DNA of 64,000 nt from Pseudomonas sp. S04 (GCF_009834545.1 NZ_CP019427.1:4656001-4720000), one strand, 5' to 3'. Counted from the stretch's first letter, positions 29,125-39,113 are shown. Made by a program: numbers and translations. The notes: generated by a model not told the origin, from the sequence alone.

Positions 29125-32019
29125 ATGCAAACCGACACAACTCGCGAGAACCCGCAGGGCACCTTGCCGCAGGGCGCAGATTCGAATTCCGATCTGTCCG
29201 CCACTGCGCCAGGCCAACTGCGCGTGATCAAGCGTAACGGCACTGTCGTTCCTTACACCGATGACAAGATCACCGTCGCCATCACCAAAGCGTTTCTCGC
29301 AGTTGAAGGCGGCACCGCTGCCGCCTCGTCGCGAATCCACGACACCGTTGCGCGCCTGACCGAGCAGGTCACCGCGACCTTCAAGCGTCGCATGCCATCG
29401 GGCGGCACCATCCATATCGAAGAAATCCAGGACCAGGTCGAACTGGCCCTGATGCGTGCTGGCGAGCAGAAAGTAGCTCGCGACTACGTGATCTACCGTG
29501 ACGCCCGCTCCAAGGAGCGCGCAGTCCGCGCCCCGGCCGAAGACGCGGTGCAGGCGCACCCTTCGATCCGCATCACCCGCGCCGATGGCACTTTCGCGCC
29601 ACTGGACATGGGCCGCCTGAACACCATCGTGACCGAGGCCTGCGAAGGCCTGGAAGAGGTCGACGGCGACCTGATCCAGCGCGAAACCCTGAAAAACCTG
29701 TACGACGGCGTGGCCCTGACCGACGTCAACACCGCCCTGGTGATGACCGCGCGGACCCTGGTCGAGCGTGAGCCGAACTACTCGTTCGTCACCGCCCGCC
29801 TGCTGATGGACACCCTGCGTGCCGAAGGCCTGGGCTTCCTCGGCGTCGCCGAAAGCGCGACCCACCACGAAATGGTCGACCTGTACGCCAAGGCACTGCC
29901 GGCCTACATCGCCAAGGGTATCGAATTCGAATTGCTGAACCCGATCCTGGCCACCTTCGACCTGGAAAAACTCGGCAAGGCGATCAACCACGAGCGCGAC
30001 CAGCAGTTCACCTACCTGGGCCTGCAAACCCTGTACGACCGTTACTTCATCCACAAGGATGGCGTGCGCTTCGAACTGCCGCAGATCTTCTTCATGCGCG
30101 TGGCCATGGGCCTGGCGATCGAAGAGAAGCACAAAGAAGACCGTGCGATCGAGTTCTACAACCTGCTGTCGTCCTTCGACTACATGTCGTCGACCCCGAC
30201 CCTGTTCAACGCCGGCACCCTGCGTCCACAGCTCTCGAGCTGCTACCTGACCACCGTGCCGGATGACCTGTCGGGCATCTACCACGCGATCCACGACAAC
30301 GCCATGCTGTCGAAATTCGCCGGCGGCCTGGGCAACGACTGGACTCCGGTACGTGCCCTGGGTTCGTACATCAAGGGCACCAACGGCAAGTCCCAAGGCG
30401 TGGTTCCGTTCCTCAAGGTAGTGAACGACACCGCCGTAGCCGTCAACCAGGGTGGCAAGCGCAAAGGCGCTGTGTGCGCCTACCTGGAAACCTGGCACAT
30501 GGACATCGAAGAGTTCATCGAGCTGCGCAAGAACACCGGTGATGACCGTCGTCGTACCCACGACATGAACACCGCCAACTGGATCCCTGACCTGTTCATG
30601 AAGCGCGTCTTCGATGACGGCCCGTGGACCCTGTTCTCGCCGTCCGAAGTGCCAGACCTGCACGACCTGACCGGCAAGGCCTTCGAAGAGCGCTACGAGT
30701 ACTACGAAGCCCTGTCCCAGTACCCGGGCAAGATCAAGCTGTTCAAGACCATCCAGGCCAAAGACCTGTGGCGCAAAATGCTCTCCATGCTGTTTGAAAC
30801 CGGCCACCCATGGCTGACCTTCAAAGACCCGTGCAACCTGCGTAGCCCGCAGCAGCACGTAGGCGTGGTCCATAGCTCGAACCTGTGCACCGAGATCACC
30901 TTGAACACCAACAAGGACGAGATCGCCGTTTGCAACCTGGGCTCGATCAACCTGCCGAACCACATCGTCAACGGCAAGCTGGACACCGCCAAGCTGGAAC
31001 GCACCGTGAACACCGCCGTACGCATGCTCGATAACGTTATCGACATCAACTACTACTCGGTGCCACAAGCGCAGAACTCCAACTTCAAGCACCGTCCGGT
31101 CGGCCTGGGCATCATGGGTTTCCAGGACGCCTTGTACCTGCAGCACATCCCTTACGGCTCCGACGCTGCCGTCGAATTTGCCGACAAGTCGATGGAAGCG
31201 GTCAGCTACTACGCGATCCAGGCCTCCTGCGACCTGGCCGACGAGCGTGGCGCCTACGAGACGTTCCAGGGTTCGCTGTGGTCCAAAGGCATCCTGCCAC
31301 TGGACTCGCAACAGATCCTGATCGAAGCCCGTGGCCAGAAGTACATCGACGTTGACCTGAACGAATCCCTGGACTGGGCACCGGTACGTGCCCGTGTACA
31401 GAAAGGCATTCGTAACTCCAACATCATGGCCATCGCACCGACCGCGACCATCGCCAACATCACTGGCGTATCGCAGTCGATCGAACCGACCTACCAGAAC
31501 CTCTATGTGAAATCGAACCTGTCGGGCGAATTCACCGTGATCAACCCGTACCTGGTTCGCGACCTCAAGGCTCGTGGCCTGTGGGACTCGGTCATGATCA
31601 ACGACCTGAAGTACTACGACGGTTCGGTGCAACAGATCGAACGCATCCCGCAAGAACTCAAAGAGCTCTACGCGACTGCCTTCGAAGTGGACACCAAGTG
31701 GATCGTTGACGCGGCCAGCCGTCGTCAGAAGTGGATCGACCAGGCCCAATCGCTGAACCTGTACATCGCTGGCGCATCGGGCAAGAAGCTCGACGTGACC
31801 TACCGCATGGCCTGGTACCGTGGTCTGAAAACCACTTACTACCTCCGTGCCCTGGCCGCGACCAGCACCGAGAAGTCGACCATCAACACCGGCAAGCTGA
31901 ACGCTGTTTCCAGCGGCGGCAACCACGGTGACGACTCGGTCCTGGCAGCTCCAGCAGGCCCTGCACCAGTGCCGAAGGCTTGCGCCATCGACGAGCCGGA
32001 TTGCGAAGCTTGCCAATAA
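29125..32019 (+). CDS. nrdA: Ribonucleoside-diphosphate reductase class Ia, alpha subunit
   Basis: This is the catalytic and regulatory subunit making dNDPs. It has 964 residues, longer than E. coli NrdA because it has two N-terminal ATP-cones (about 33-125, starting LRVIKRNGTVVPYTDDKI, and about 147-240, SIRITRADGTFAPLDM). Redox/active-site segments are LRPQLSSCYLTTV and SSNLCTEITLNTNKDEIAVC. The C-terminal tail DEPDCEACQ supplies the CxxC shuttle pair. The ATG at 29125 follows GTGGAGACACCC. The partner nrdB is not next to it but about 9.3 kb downstream. Confidence 0.97.
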   Translation: MQTDTTRENPQGTLPQGADSNSDLSATAPGQLRVIKRNGTVVPYTDDKITVAITKAFLAVEGGTAAASSRIHDTVARLTEQVTATFKRRMPSGGTIHIEEIQDQVELALMRAGEQKVARDYVIYRDARSKERAVRAPAEDAVQAHPSIRITRADGTFAPLDMGRLNTIVTEACEGLEEVDGDLIQRETLKNLYDGVALTDVNTALVMTARTLVEREPNYSFVTARLLMDTLRAEGLGFLGVAESATHHEMVDLYAKALPAYIAKGIEFELLNPILATFDLEKLGKAINHERDQQFTYLGLQTLYDRYFIHKDGVRFELPQIFFMRVAMGLAIEEKHKEDRAIEFYNLLSSFDYMSSTPTLFNAGTLRPQLSSCYLTTVPDDLSGIYHAIHDNAMLSKFAGGLGNDWTPVRALGSYIKGTNGKSQGVVPFLKVVNDTAVAVNQGGKRKGAVCAYLETWHMDIEEFIELRKNTGDDRRRTHDMNTANWIPDLFMKRVFDDGPWTLFSPSEVPDLHDLTGKAFEERYEYYEALSQYPGKIKLFKTIQAKDLWRKMLSMLFETGHPWLTFKDPCNLRSPQQHVGVVHSSNLCTEITLNTNKDEIAVCNLGSINLPNHIVNGKLDTAKLERTVNTAVRMLDNVIDINYYSVPQAQNSNFKHRPVGLGIMGFQDALYLQHIPYGSDAAVEFADKSMEAVSYYAIQASCDLADERGAYETFQGSLWSKGILPLDSQQILIEARGQKYIDVDLNESLDWAPVRARVQKGIRNSNIMAIAPTATIANITGVSQSIEPTYQNLYVKSNLSGEFTVINPYLVRDLKARGLWDSVMINDLKYYDGSVQQIERIPQELKELYATAFEVDTKWIVDAASRRQKWIDQAQSLNLYIAGASGKKLDVTYRMAWYRGLKTTYYLRALAATSTEKSTINTGKLNAVSSGGNHGDDSVLAAPAGPAPVPKACAIDEPDCEACQ

Positions 32020-32052
32020 GCTGAGCCCGTAGGCGCCACCCGGCGCTTACCC

Positions 32053-32096
32053 AAAACCCCCGCCAGGTCCTCCGGACTTGCCGGGGGTTTTCTTTT
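32053..32096 (+). terminator. Terminator after nrdA
   Basis: AAAACCCCCG (32053-32062) and CGGGGGTTTT (32082-32091) form a perfect 10-bp stem followed by CTTTT. Confidence 0.88.
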
Positions 32097-32108
32097 GCCT
32101 GCCCATCC

Positions 32109-32131
32109 GTAGGAGCAAGGCTTGCCCGCGA
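32109..32131. repeat. REP-type repeat
   Basis: GTAGGAGCAAGGCTTGCCCGCG is the exact reverse complement of 42725-42746 and matches the short dispersed repeat common in fluorescent pseudomonads. A related GCATCGCGGGCAAT lies at 32182-32195. Confidence 0.7.
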
Positions 32132-32234
32132 ACAGCCCCTGCGGACGCTGACTACCAGCGAATATCGTATTGTTGCTGAGTGCATCGCGGGCAATGGTCG
32201 ACTCGTTGGTGGTTGAAGGTACATTCTCCAGACC

Positions 32235-32268
32235 AAAAAAAAACCGCCTCGATCGAGGCGGTTTTTTT
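32235..32268. terminator. Two-way terminator between nrdA and mucD
   Basis: AACCGCCTCGA and TCGAGGCGGTT form a perfect palindrome with an A-run on the left and a T-run on the right, so it can end transcription in both directions. It lies 17 bp after the mucD stop. Confidence 0.88.
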
Positions 32269-32284
32269 GTTGCGAGTAACCGGG

Positions 32285-33715
32285 TTATTCAGCCAGCTTG
32301 AAGGTAATGAAGCTGGCGCGCCCCTGGCGCAGGACCCGCATCGACACCGAACGATTCTTCGGCAGTGCCTTGGCGATCTCCGTGAACTCCTTGGCCGATA
32401 CGATCGCCTGATTGTTCAGATGCGTGATCACATCGCCTGGCTGCAGGCCGATCAATGAAGCAGGACCGTCCTGGACCTCCTTGATCACCACGCCGCCCTT
32501 GAGGTCGAACGCCTTCTTCTGCTCGTCGCTGAGCTCAATCACGGCCACGCCCAGACGATTACTGCTGCGCTCGACACCGTTTTTGGCCAGTGCATCGAGC
32601 TCCTTGCCTTCTTCCGGAATCGCGCCAACCGTCAACTCGACGTTTTTGCGCTTGCCGTCGCGAATCACTTCAAGGTTTGCCTTGGCGCCGGCCTTGAGTG
32701 CGCCCACCAGGTGCGGCAGGTCTGCCGACATGACGATCGGCTGATCGTTCATGCTCAAGATCACGTCACCCACCTGCAAACCACCCTTGGCTGCCGGACC
32801 GTCGTCCTGGATCTGGGCCACCAGCGCGCCGGCCGGCTTGTCCAGGCCGAAGGACTCGGCAAGATCCTTGTTCACTTCCTGGATCACCACACCCAACCAG
32901 CCACGGCTGACTTTGCCACCGCTTTTGAGCTGGTTGGAGACATCCATTGCCACATCGATTGGAATAGCGAACGAGACGCCCATGAAACCACCGGAACGGG
33001 TGTAGATCTGGGAGTTGATCCCCACCACTTCGCCCGCCAGGTTGAACAGCGGGCCACCGGAGTTGCCCGGGTTGATCGGCACGTCGGTCTGGATGAACGG
33101 TACGTAGTTCTCGTTCGGCAGGCTACGGCCGATCGCGCTGACGATGCCTTGGGTCACGGTATGGTCAAAGCCGAACGGCGAACCGATGGCGACTACCCAT
33201 TGCCCGGCCTTGAGGTCCTGGGATTTACCCAGCTTCAGCACCGGCAGGTCCTTGCCTTCGATTTTCAGCAGCGCCACGTCGGAACGCGGGTCGGTGCCGA
33301 TCAACTTGGCCTTGAGTTCACTGCGATCAGCCAGGCGCACGAGAATTTCGTCGGCATCGGCGATCACATGGTTATTGGTCAGGATGTAGCCGTCCGGGGA
33401 AATGATGAAGCCCGACCCCAGGGATTGCGCTTCACGCTGGCGGCCACCGCCAGGGGAACGCTGCTGTGGCGGCATACCGCGCTCGAAGAACTCGCGCAGC
33501 ATCGGTGGCAAGCCTTCCAGGTCAGGCATCTGCTGGTTAGACACTTTGCGGTCGGGCAATTTTTGCGTGGTACTGATGTTCACCACGGCTGGCGAGGCTT
33601 GCTCGACCAGTTGGGTGAAGTCCGGCAGTTCGGCTGCCTGGGCAGCAACGGTCTGACCCAGCACCAAGACGGTGGCAAAAATAGTCAGGTAGGATTTTAA
33701 ACGTGGTATCGACAT
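32285..33715 (-). CDS. mucD: Periplasmic serine protease MucD (DegP/HtrA)
   Basis: This quality-control protease/chaperone also dampens AlgU activation. It has 476 residues. A signal peptide (ends near VAAQA) is followed by a trypsin-like domain with His116 (NNHVIAD), Asp146 (SDVALLKI) and Ser219 (INPGNSGGPLF). Two PDZ domains follow (about 270-365 and 380-470). The ATG at 33715 was chosen because MSIPRLKSYLT starts the signal peptide. It lies 250 bp after mucB, not the usual mucC spacing, so it may have its own promoter. Confidence 0.95.
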   Translation of the reverse strand: MSIPRLKSYLTIFATVLVLGQTVAAQAAELPDFTQLVEQASPAVVNISTTQKLPDRKVSNQQMPDLEGLPPMLREFFERGMPPQQRSPGGGRQREAQSLGSGFIISPDGYILTNNHVIADADEILVRLADRSELKAKLIGTDPRSDVALLKIEGKDLPVLKLGKSQDLKAGQWVVAIGSPFGFDHTVTQGIVSAIGRSLPNENYVPFIQTDVPINPGNSGGPLFNLAGEVVGINSQIYTRSGGFMGVSFAIPIDVAMDVSNQLKSGGKVSRGWLGVVIQEVNKDLAESFGLDKPAGALVAQIQDDGPAAKGGLQVGDVILSMNDQPIVMSADLPHLVGALKAGAKANLEVIRDGKRKNVELTVGAIPEEGKELDALAKNGVERSSNRLGVAVIELSDEQKKAFDLKGGVVIKEVQDGPASLIGLQPGDVITHLNNQAIVSAKEFTEIAKALPKNRSVSMRVLRQGRASFITFKLAE

Positions 33716-33810
33716 ACGGCTCCCGTTACGACGAGCATGGTTAAGCGATAGGGAACAAGAAACACCAGGCAACCGCCATCGGTACTTTTGTTCCGGGAAC
33801 AACTATACAA

Positions 33811-33834
33811 GGCCAGAGCCGAGGGGCTCTGACC
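33811..33834 (-). other. Dyad in the mucB-mucD gap
   Basis: CAGAGCC (33814-33820) and GGCTCTG (33825-33831) form a stem that extends with one mismatch to 33811-33834. No T-run follows on the minus strand. It could be a weak terminator or a 5' leader structure. No gene is supported elsewhere in 33716-33964. Confidence 0.45.
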
Positions 33835-33964
33835 TATAGAAAATTTTAAGAAGTTTTGCAAACTGAAATGCTCACCAAACATTTCGACATCTCGATTGTG
33901 GAACCAGCCATGACTGACCTTTTCCACAACCAACCCGTCGTTCGATGAGCGGCACTGGGTCGAC

Positions 33965-34924
33965 TTACTGCTTGGACGTCGATGGAGCGGTGCGCATGGA
34001 CAGCGCGATCCGTTCGGCGGTACCGATCGGAATTTCCCCCACCACGGTCACCATCATCTCACCATCGGGGGTGGTCAAGCGCCGTGAAACGGCAACGGTG
34101 GGCCCAAGCTGGGTTCGAGTATCAGTGACTACTTCGCCATTGAGCGGCTCGAGGAACACCGAGAAACGCGCCAGGCCGTCGTCATACATCAGGCTACTAA
34201 CCTGAGCCTTGGTCTGCGGATCCTTGTGGGCGCTGCTGCTGGTCAACTCGAAGCCCGGCGGTAACCAATCGGAGTGCCAGGCCTGGGCGGTCTTCGCGGC
34301 CGTGGCCTTGTTACTGTCCAGCGCCACGGTCTTGCACTCGTCACTGGCCTGCAGGTCCTGGTCGCCCGGCACGTCGGCGGTGTCCAGGCGGGTAAACTGG
34401 AAGCGCTCCAGCAACTGGCCTTTTTCATTGAGTAGCAAGGATTTGAGCGGCAGACCGGTTTCCCGATCCAGGTGCAATTCAAAACCGTAACGGTGCTGGT
34501 CACGGGGCGTCAGCGAAACAATCACCGCCGCGCGCCCGGCCACGCGCGACTTGCCGATGACGGCAAGGTCGTACCAATTCTTCAGCTTTTGTGGGTCAAG
34601 TGCTCGAGCGGACGCGTCGGGGGTGTCCTCCAGCCCTGCCACCAAGCTGCCGCTCACGCATTGAGTACGTCCATCAATGCGTACGACTTCCTGGGCCGAG
34701 CCGTCGAGCTGCAGCAAACGCTCGCGGACTTTGCCATCCTGGACACGATGCCAGATGTTGTGGGTAGAAAAACTACCGTTACGCTCGTAAATGAAAGTGC
34801 CTTGAAAGCTCTGCTGCTGCTCGGCCTGGCTCAGACGGTTCAACCAGTCTTGAGCCTCATCGGCATGGGCTGGAACAACGAACCAGCCACTGAGCAAAAG
34901 CGTAAGTAGAGGTATGGCGCGCAT
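33965..34924 (-). CDS. mucB: Sigma factor AlgU regulatory protein MucB
   Basis: MucB is the periplasmic RseB-like partner that binds MucA and shields it from AlgW cleavage. It has 319 residues. A signal peptide (MRAIPLLTLLLSGWFVV..AHA) is followed by an N-terminal LolA-like domain (about 25-200) and a C-terminal MucA-binding domain (about 215-315). It starts 8 bp after the mucA stop, so it is cotranscribed with algU-mucA. Confidence 0.95.
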   Translation of the reverse strand: MRAIPLLTLLLSGWFVVPAHADEAQDWLNRLSQAEQQQSFQGTFIYERNGSFSTHNIWHRVQDGKVRERLLQLDGSAQEVVRIDGRTQCVSGSLVAGLEDTPDASARALDPQKLKNWYDLAVIGKSRVAGRAAVIVSLTPRDQHRYGFELHLDRETGLPLKSLLLNEKGQLLERFQFTRLDTADVPGDQDLQASDECKTVALDSNKATAAKTAQAWHSDWLPPGFELTSSSAHKDPQTKAQVSSLMYDDGLARFSVFLEPLNGEVVTDTRTQLGPTVAVSRRLTTPDGEMMVTVVGEIPIGTAERIALSMRTAPSTSKQ

Positions 34925-34932
34925 GATCCTCC

Positions 34933-35520
34933 TTAACGGGTTTCCTGGCTCGCTGCACGAGCATAAGGCAGGGCACTTTCAGTACCTTTGAGTGCAGCTT
35001 GTTGAGCATGTTGACGCAGATAACCCGGCAGACGCTGATCGTGCCAGCCTGGCTGACCTTGCAAGACACCATTGGCCATCGGGCCTGTGGCTTGCGAACT
35101 CTCATTGTAGCCTGCCAAAACGGCTGGGCCCTTGACTTGAGGAACGGTCAGACCCGGTTGAGTGGATTGCTGGGCCAATTCGACGCCGGCGATCTCATCC
35201 TGGTTGTACAGACGCACACCTGCCAGCACCGCAACCGTCACGGATGCTGCAACGGCCAGGCGACCCAAGCTACGCCACGGTCCACGGCTGACTTTCGCTG
35301 GCACGGCTTCATCAGCCAGCGCTTGCGAGACGGCCGAAGCCAGGTCCAGACGGGGGATCAGCAAGTCCTTGTGCATCACTGCCCGGGCAATCTGGTAACG
35401 CGCCCAGGTTTCGCGGGTTTCAACATCGTCGAAGGCATTCAACACCCGACGCAATTCCAGTTCGTCCGCTTCGTTATCCATCACTGCGGACAGCGATTCC
35501 TGCAGGGCTTCCCGACTCAT
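34933..35520 (-). CDS. mucA: Anti-sigma factor MucA
   Basis: This inner-membrane anti-sigma factor holds AlgU inactive until envelope stress. It has 195 residues. The N-terminal AlgU-binding part (SREALQESLSAVMDNEADEL) is followed by a membrane helix at about 85-103 (LAVAASVTVAVLAGVRL). The periplasmic tail (104-195) ends ALPYARAASQETR. The ATG at 35520 follows GAGAGGAACGCC. No frameshift is seen, so the gene should give a non-mucoid phenotype by this criterion. It is 31 bp after algU. Confidence 0.95.
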   Translation of the reverse strand: MSREALQESLSAVMDNEADELELRRVLNAFDDVETRETWARYQIARAVMHKDLLIPRLDLASAVSQALADEAVPAKVSRGPWRSLGRLAVAASVTVAVLAGVRLYNQDEIAGVELAQQSTQPGLTVPQVKGPAVLAGYNESSQATGPMANGVLQGQPGWHDQRLPGYLRQHAQQAALKGTESALPYARAASQETR

Positions 35521-35551
35521 GGCGTTCCTCTCTTGGCTGTCGCCGCTGTCT

Positions 35552-36133
35552 TTAGTTTTCCTGCAACAGTGGTTGCAGGGCTTTATCGATGGCCTCCCGA
35601 GCGCGGAAGATCCGGGAGCGCACGGTACCCACCGGACATTGCATGACGCTCGCAATGTCCTCGTAACTCAGACCATCAAACTCACGTAAAGTTAGAGCGG
35701 TACGTAAATCTTCTGGCAGTTGCTGAATGGTTCGATGGACGGTGCCTTCGATCTCATCCCTCAGCAATGCACGCTCTGGTGACTCGAGATCCTTGAGGCC
35801 GTGATCGCCGTCGTAGAACTCCGCATCTTCAGAGCTAACATCGCTATCCGGCGGCCGGCGGCCGCGTGAAACCAGATAGTTCTTCGCCGTGTTGATGGCA
35901 ATGCGGTAAAGCCACGTATAAAACGCGCTGTCCCCGCGAAAATTCCCCAGTGCACGGTAAGCCTTGATAAAGGCCTCTTGCGCAACATCCTGGGCTTCAT
36001 GGGTGTCGTGCACAAAACGCACGATCAACCCGAGAATTTTGTGCTGGTATTTCAGCACTAGCAGATCGAAAGCACGCTTGTCGCCGCGCTGAACGCGTTC
36101 GACCAGCTGCTGATCCTCTTCCTGGGTTAGCAT
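35552..36133 (-). CDS. algU: ECF sigma factor AlgU (AlgT, RpoE)
   Basis: This extracytoplasmic-function sigma factor for envelope stress and alginate genes has 193 residues. Region 2 (YQHKILGLIVRFVHD, then AQDVAQEAFIKAYRALGNF) and region 4 (LREFDGLSYEDIASVMQCPVG, split) are intact. The ATG at 36133 starts MLTQEEDQQLVERVQRG, identical in form to P. aeruginosa AlgU. Two AlgU-type promoters lie upstream, supporting autoregulation. It is divergent from nadB across about 560 bp that otherwise holds no supported gene. Confidence 0.97.
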   Translation of the reverse strand: MLTQEEDQQLVERVQRGDKRAFDLLVLKYQHKILGLIVRFVHDTHEAQDVAQEAFIKAYRALGNFRGDSAFYTWLYRIAINTAKNYLVSRGRRPPDSDVSSEDAEFYDGDHGLKDLESPERALLRDEIEGTVHRTIQQLPEDLRTALTLREFDGLSYEDIASVMQCPVGTVRSRIFRAREAIDKALQPLLQEN

Positions 36134-36192
36134 GAACACTCCTCGATAAACTCGGAGGAGGCTTGCATGGCTAATCGTTCAGGCTTGCAAAC

Positions 36193-36219
36193 ATAGACTC
36201 GGGCTTTTCGCAAAAGTTC
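36193..36219 (-). promoter_or_regulatory. AlgU-dependent promoter, proximal
   Basis: On the minus strand GAACTT (36214-36219) is 16 bp from TCTAT (36193-36197), the AlgU/RpoE pattern GAACTT-N16-TCnnA. The start of transcription would be about 50 bp upstream of algU. Confidence 0.75.
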
Positions 36220-36385
36220 TCCCCCTCCAAGCAAGTTTCCTGCGCGCGCTGATTTGGCACACACGAAAAACGCAGCACCGGCTTGGCCGGCTGCGCGAAT
36301 AATCTTGTTGTCGAATCCATACGCATTGACCGGAACACAGATCCTGCGTGAAACCGACGTCGTCCCTCGTTTCAGGCAACCTTCT

Positions 36386-36413
36386 ATTGAGTTTAGGGCC
36401 TTGGTAAAAGTTC
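36386..36413 (-). promoter_or_regulatory. AlgU-dependent promoter, distal
   Basis: On the minus strand GAACTT (36408-36413) is 17 bp from TCAAT (36386-36390). P. aeruginosa algU also has two AlgU-dependent promoters among five. Confidence 0.6.
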
Positions 36414-36691
36414 CCAATCTTTATAGCCGGGTGAAACCAACAATGTGCAACCACGAAGCGAAAAAGCGGGGTTTGTCGCCGAAAACTTGAGCATTTCGCC
36501 TACTCACGAGGTAAAACACCCGACATAGGCATCCGTCTTTTGCGTCACAGTAGTTTCACATTGCCACGAAGGCTCGGCTATTGTGCCGATCCACCCCTCT
36601 ATATACTAGTGCGCTGTGTGGCTGTCTCGACTCGCCGATTCAGGTGTCTTGCGCCAACCCCGTCCCGGGTCGCTTTGAGCGGAATCCTGAA

Positions 36692-38308
36692 ATGAGCCAA
36701 CAGTTTCAACACGATGTTCTGGTGATTGGCAGCGGCGCTGCCGGTCTGAGTCTGGCACTGACGTTGCCTGATCATTTGCGCATTGCGGTATTGAGCAAAG
36801 GCAACCTCGCCAACGGCTCGACCTACTGGGCCCAGGGCGGTGTCGCTGCCGTGCTGGACGATACCGATACCGTTGAATCTCATGTCGACGACACCCTCAA
36901 CGCCGGCGGTGGCCTGTGTCACGAAGACGCGGTGCGGTTCACGGTAGAGCACAGCCGCGAAGCCATACAGTGGCTGATCGACCAGGGCGTGCCCTTCACC
37001 CGCGACGAACAGTCGGGCACCGAAGACGGCGGTTTTGAGTTCCACCTGACCCGTGAGGGTGGTCATAGCCATCGGCGTATCATTCACGCCGCCGATGCCA
37101 CCGGCGCCGCAATCTTCAACACCTTGCTGGCGCAAGCGCGGCTACGCCCGAACATCGAACTGCTGGAGCAACGGGTCGCCGTTGACCTGATCACCGAAAA
37201 ACGCCTCGGCCTGGAAGGCGATCGCTGCCTTGGTGCCTATGTGCTCAATCGCGGCACCGGCCAGGTCGACACCTACGGCGCGCGGTTCGTGATCCTCGCC
37301 TCCGGTGGCGCGGCCAAGGTCTACCTCTATACCAGCAACCCCGATGGCGCTTGTGGCGACGGCATCGCCATGGCCTGGCGCTCGGGCTGCCGGGTGGCCA
37401 ACCTGGAGTTCAATCAGTTCCACCCGACCTGCCTGTACCACCCGCAAGCCAAGAGTTTCCTGATCACCGAAGCCCTGCGCGGCGAGGGAGCGCACCTCAA
37501 GCTGCCCAACGGCGAGCGTTTCATGCAGCGCTTCGACCCACGGGCCGAGCTGGCACCACGGGATATCGTGGCCCGGGCCATCGACCACGAAATGAAGCGC
37601 CTGGGGATCGACTGCGTCTACCTGGACATCAGCCACAAGCCCGAAGCCTTCATCAAGAGTCACTTCCCAACGGTCTATGAGCGCTGCCTGGAATTTTCCA
37701 TCGACATTACCCGCCAGCCGATCCCGGTCGTCCCGGCGGCGCACTACACCTGTGGCGGCGTGATGGTCGACCAGCAGGGGCGCACCGACGTCCCCGGCCT
37801 CTATGCCATCGGCGAAACCAGCTTCACCGGCTTGCACGGCGCCAACCGCATGGCCAGCAACTCGCTGCTGGAATGCTTCGTCTATGCCCGCTCGGCAGCC
37901 GCGGACATTCTTGCGCAACTGCCCCAGGTGTCGATCCCCTGCGCCCTGCCTGTTTGGGACGCCAGCCAGGTTACCGACTCCGACGAAGACGTGATCATCG
38001 CCCACAACTGGGATGAACTGCGGCGGTTCATGTGGGACTACGTCGGCATCGTGCGCACCAACAAGCGCCTGCAGCGCGCCCAGCACCGCGTGCGCCTGCT
38101 GCTGGACGAGATCGACGAGTTCTACAGCAACTATAAAGTCAGCCGCGACCTGATCGAGTTGCGCAACCTGGCCCAGGTGGCCGAACTGATGATCCAGTCA
38201 GCCATGGAGCGCAAGGAAAGCCGTGGCCTGCATTACACCCTCGATTACCCGGACCTGTTGCCGCAAGCGCTGGACACTATCCTGGTGCCGCCCACCTACG
38301 CCGACTGA
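36692..38308 (+). CDS. nadB: L-aspartate oxidase
   Basis: This FAD enzyme oxidises aspartate to iminoaspartate, the first step of NAD synthesis. It has 538 residues. The FAD motif is [14 protein letters not shown] at the N-terminus. [12 protein letters not shown] is the family substrate segment and [19 protein letters not shown] the second FAD signature. The ATG at 36692 starts [15 protein letters not shown]; the in-frame upstream extension lacks family features. A TATACT at 36602-36607 may be its -10. Its 3' end overlaps the ygfX gene on the other strand by 32 nt. Confidence 0.96.
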   Translation: MSQQFQHDVLVIGSGAAGLSLALTLPDHLRIAVLSKGNLANGSTYWAQGGVAAVLDDTDTVESHVDDTLNAGGGLCHEDAVRFTVEHSREAIQWLIDQGVPFTRDEQSGTEDGGFEFHLTREGGHSHRRIIHAADATGAAIFNTLLAQARLRPNIELLEQRVAVDLITEKRLGLEGDRCLGAYVLNRGTGQVDTYGARFVILASGGAAKVYLYTSNPDGACGDGIAMAWRSGCRVANLEFNQFHPTCLYHPQAKSFLITEALRGEGAHLKLPNGERFMQRFDPRAELAPRDIVARAIDHEMKRLGIDCVYLDISHKPEAFIKSHFPTVYERCLEFSIDITRQPIPVVPAAHYTCGGVMVDQQGRTDVPGLYAIGETSFTGLHGANRMASNSLLECFVYARSAAADILAQLPQVSIPCALPVWDASQVTDSDEDVIIAHNWDELRRFMWDYVGIVRTNKRLQRAQHRVRLLLDEIDEFYSNYKVSRDLIELRNLAQVAELMIQSAMERKESRGLHYTLDYPDLLPQALDTILVPPTYAD

Positions 38309-38726
38309 ACTTGAGCCGTACCCGCAGGCGCCGGTGAACATCCGGCGCCAGGGCATCGCGCGGCACACAGATCGAACGCACCCAGCGCTCGCCACTCAGG
38401 CGAAAGCGCAGCACCACGATCAACGGCAAGGCCAGGCTGTCGGGGCGCAATTGCACGGCCTGCCAGCCACCGGCCCGGCTCCACAACTGCCAGCCATCGG
38501 CATCGCGGCGCAAGCCACTGAAGGCTGTGGGATGAGTCAGGAGAATCTGCCGCGGCAACACCCAGGCGCCGTGCGCCAGGCACAGCAAGACACCCGCCAG
38601 GCGGGCCCACAGGGCAACATCGAGTAGAAACAGCGAGCCCAGCGCGAACAGCTGGGCCAGGAGATAGGCCGCCAGCAGTTGCCGTGAGGCCTGCCAGCGG
38701 CATTCGAAACTACTTGGGCTGGACAC
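38277..38726 (-). CDS. YgfX-like membrane protein (CptA family)
   Basis: This 149-residue protein has two adjacent membrane helices (about 17-35 and 40-57) and a basic C-terminal cytoplasmic domain. E. coli YgfX/CptA is a membrane protein paired with SdhE and was proposed to affect cell shape. The start overlaps the sdhE end by 17 nt, so the two genes are one unit. Its last 32 nt run against the nadB end. Confidence 0.8.
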   Translation of the reverse strand: MSSPSSFECRWQASRQLLAAYLLAQLFALGSLFLLDVALWARLAGVLLCLAHGAWVLPRQILLTHPTAFSGLRRDADGWQLWSRAGGWQAVQLRPDSLALPLIVVLRFRLSGERWVRSICVPRDALAPDVHRRLRVRLKFSRRRWAAPG

Positions 38727-38964
38727 GATCCAGGATCATCCGGACCATACGTTGCAGCTCGGGATCTTCCGATTCGGAACGCTCCATGAACCAGCCGAAC
38801 ATGTCCTGATCTTCGCATTCGAGCAACCTGACGTAGCAGTCGCGATCGACCTGGTTCAGGTGCGCATAAACCTCTTTGACAAAGGGCACCAGCAACACGT
38901 CAAGTTCAAGCATGCCGCGGCGGCTGTGCCAATAGAGGCGATTGAGTTCAACATCTTCGACCAT
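38710..38964 (-). CDS. sdhE: FAD assembly factor SdhE
   Basis: SdhE (YgfY/CptB) attaches FAD covalently to succinate dehydrogenase SdhA. It has 84 residues. The RGM-E signature [14 protein letters not shown] is intact, followed by [13 protein letters not shown]. The ATG at 38964 has GGAGCGC upstream and matches family length. It lies divergent from ygfZ, as in P. aeruginosa. Confidence 0.93.
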   Translation of the reverse strand: MVEDVELNRLYWHSRRGMLELDVLLVPFVKEVYAHLNQVDRDCYVRLLECEDQDMFGWFMERSESEDPELQRMVRMILDRVQPK

Positions 38965-39113
38965 GGAGCGCTCCTCAAATAGAGCGCAAGTATACAGCCC
39001 CGATCCCGGTCGAACAGTCGGCTTTGGTCGGGCGCCTCCAGGCTTTTGTAAACTACCCATTTCCAGAGCACCCCCTTATGATGTCCTCCAGACCTTTTAC
39101 CCTGCGATGACCC

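Noticed and set aside
29062..32016. Long open frame of 984 codons on the minus strand inside nrdA
   Set aside because: It is antisense to a highly conserved gene and reflects GC-rich codon bias; it has no family features.
33697..33933. 78-codon frame in the mucB-mucD gap as a possible mucC
   Set aside because: It lacks the membrane helices and length of MucC and overlaps the mucD start region.
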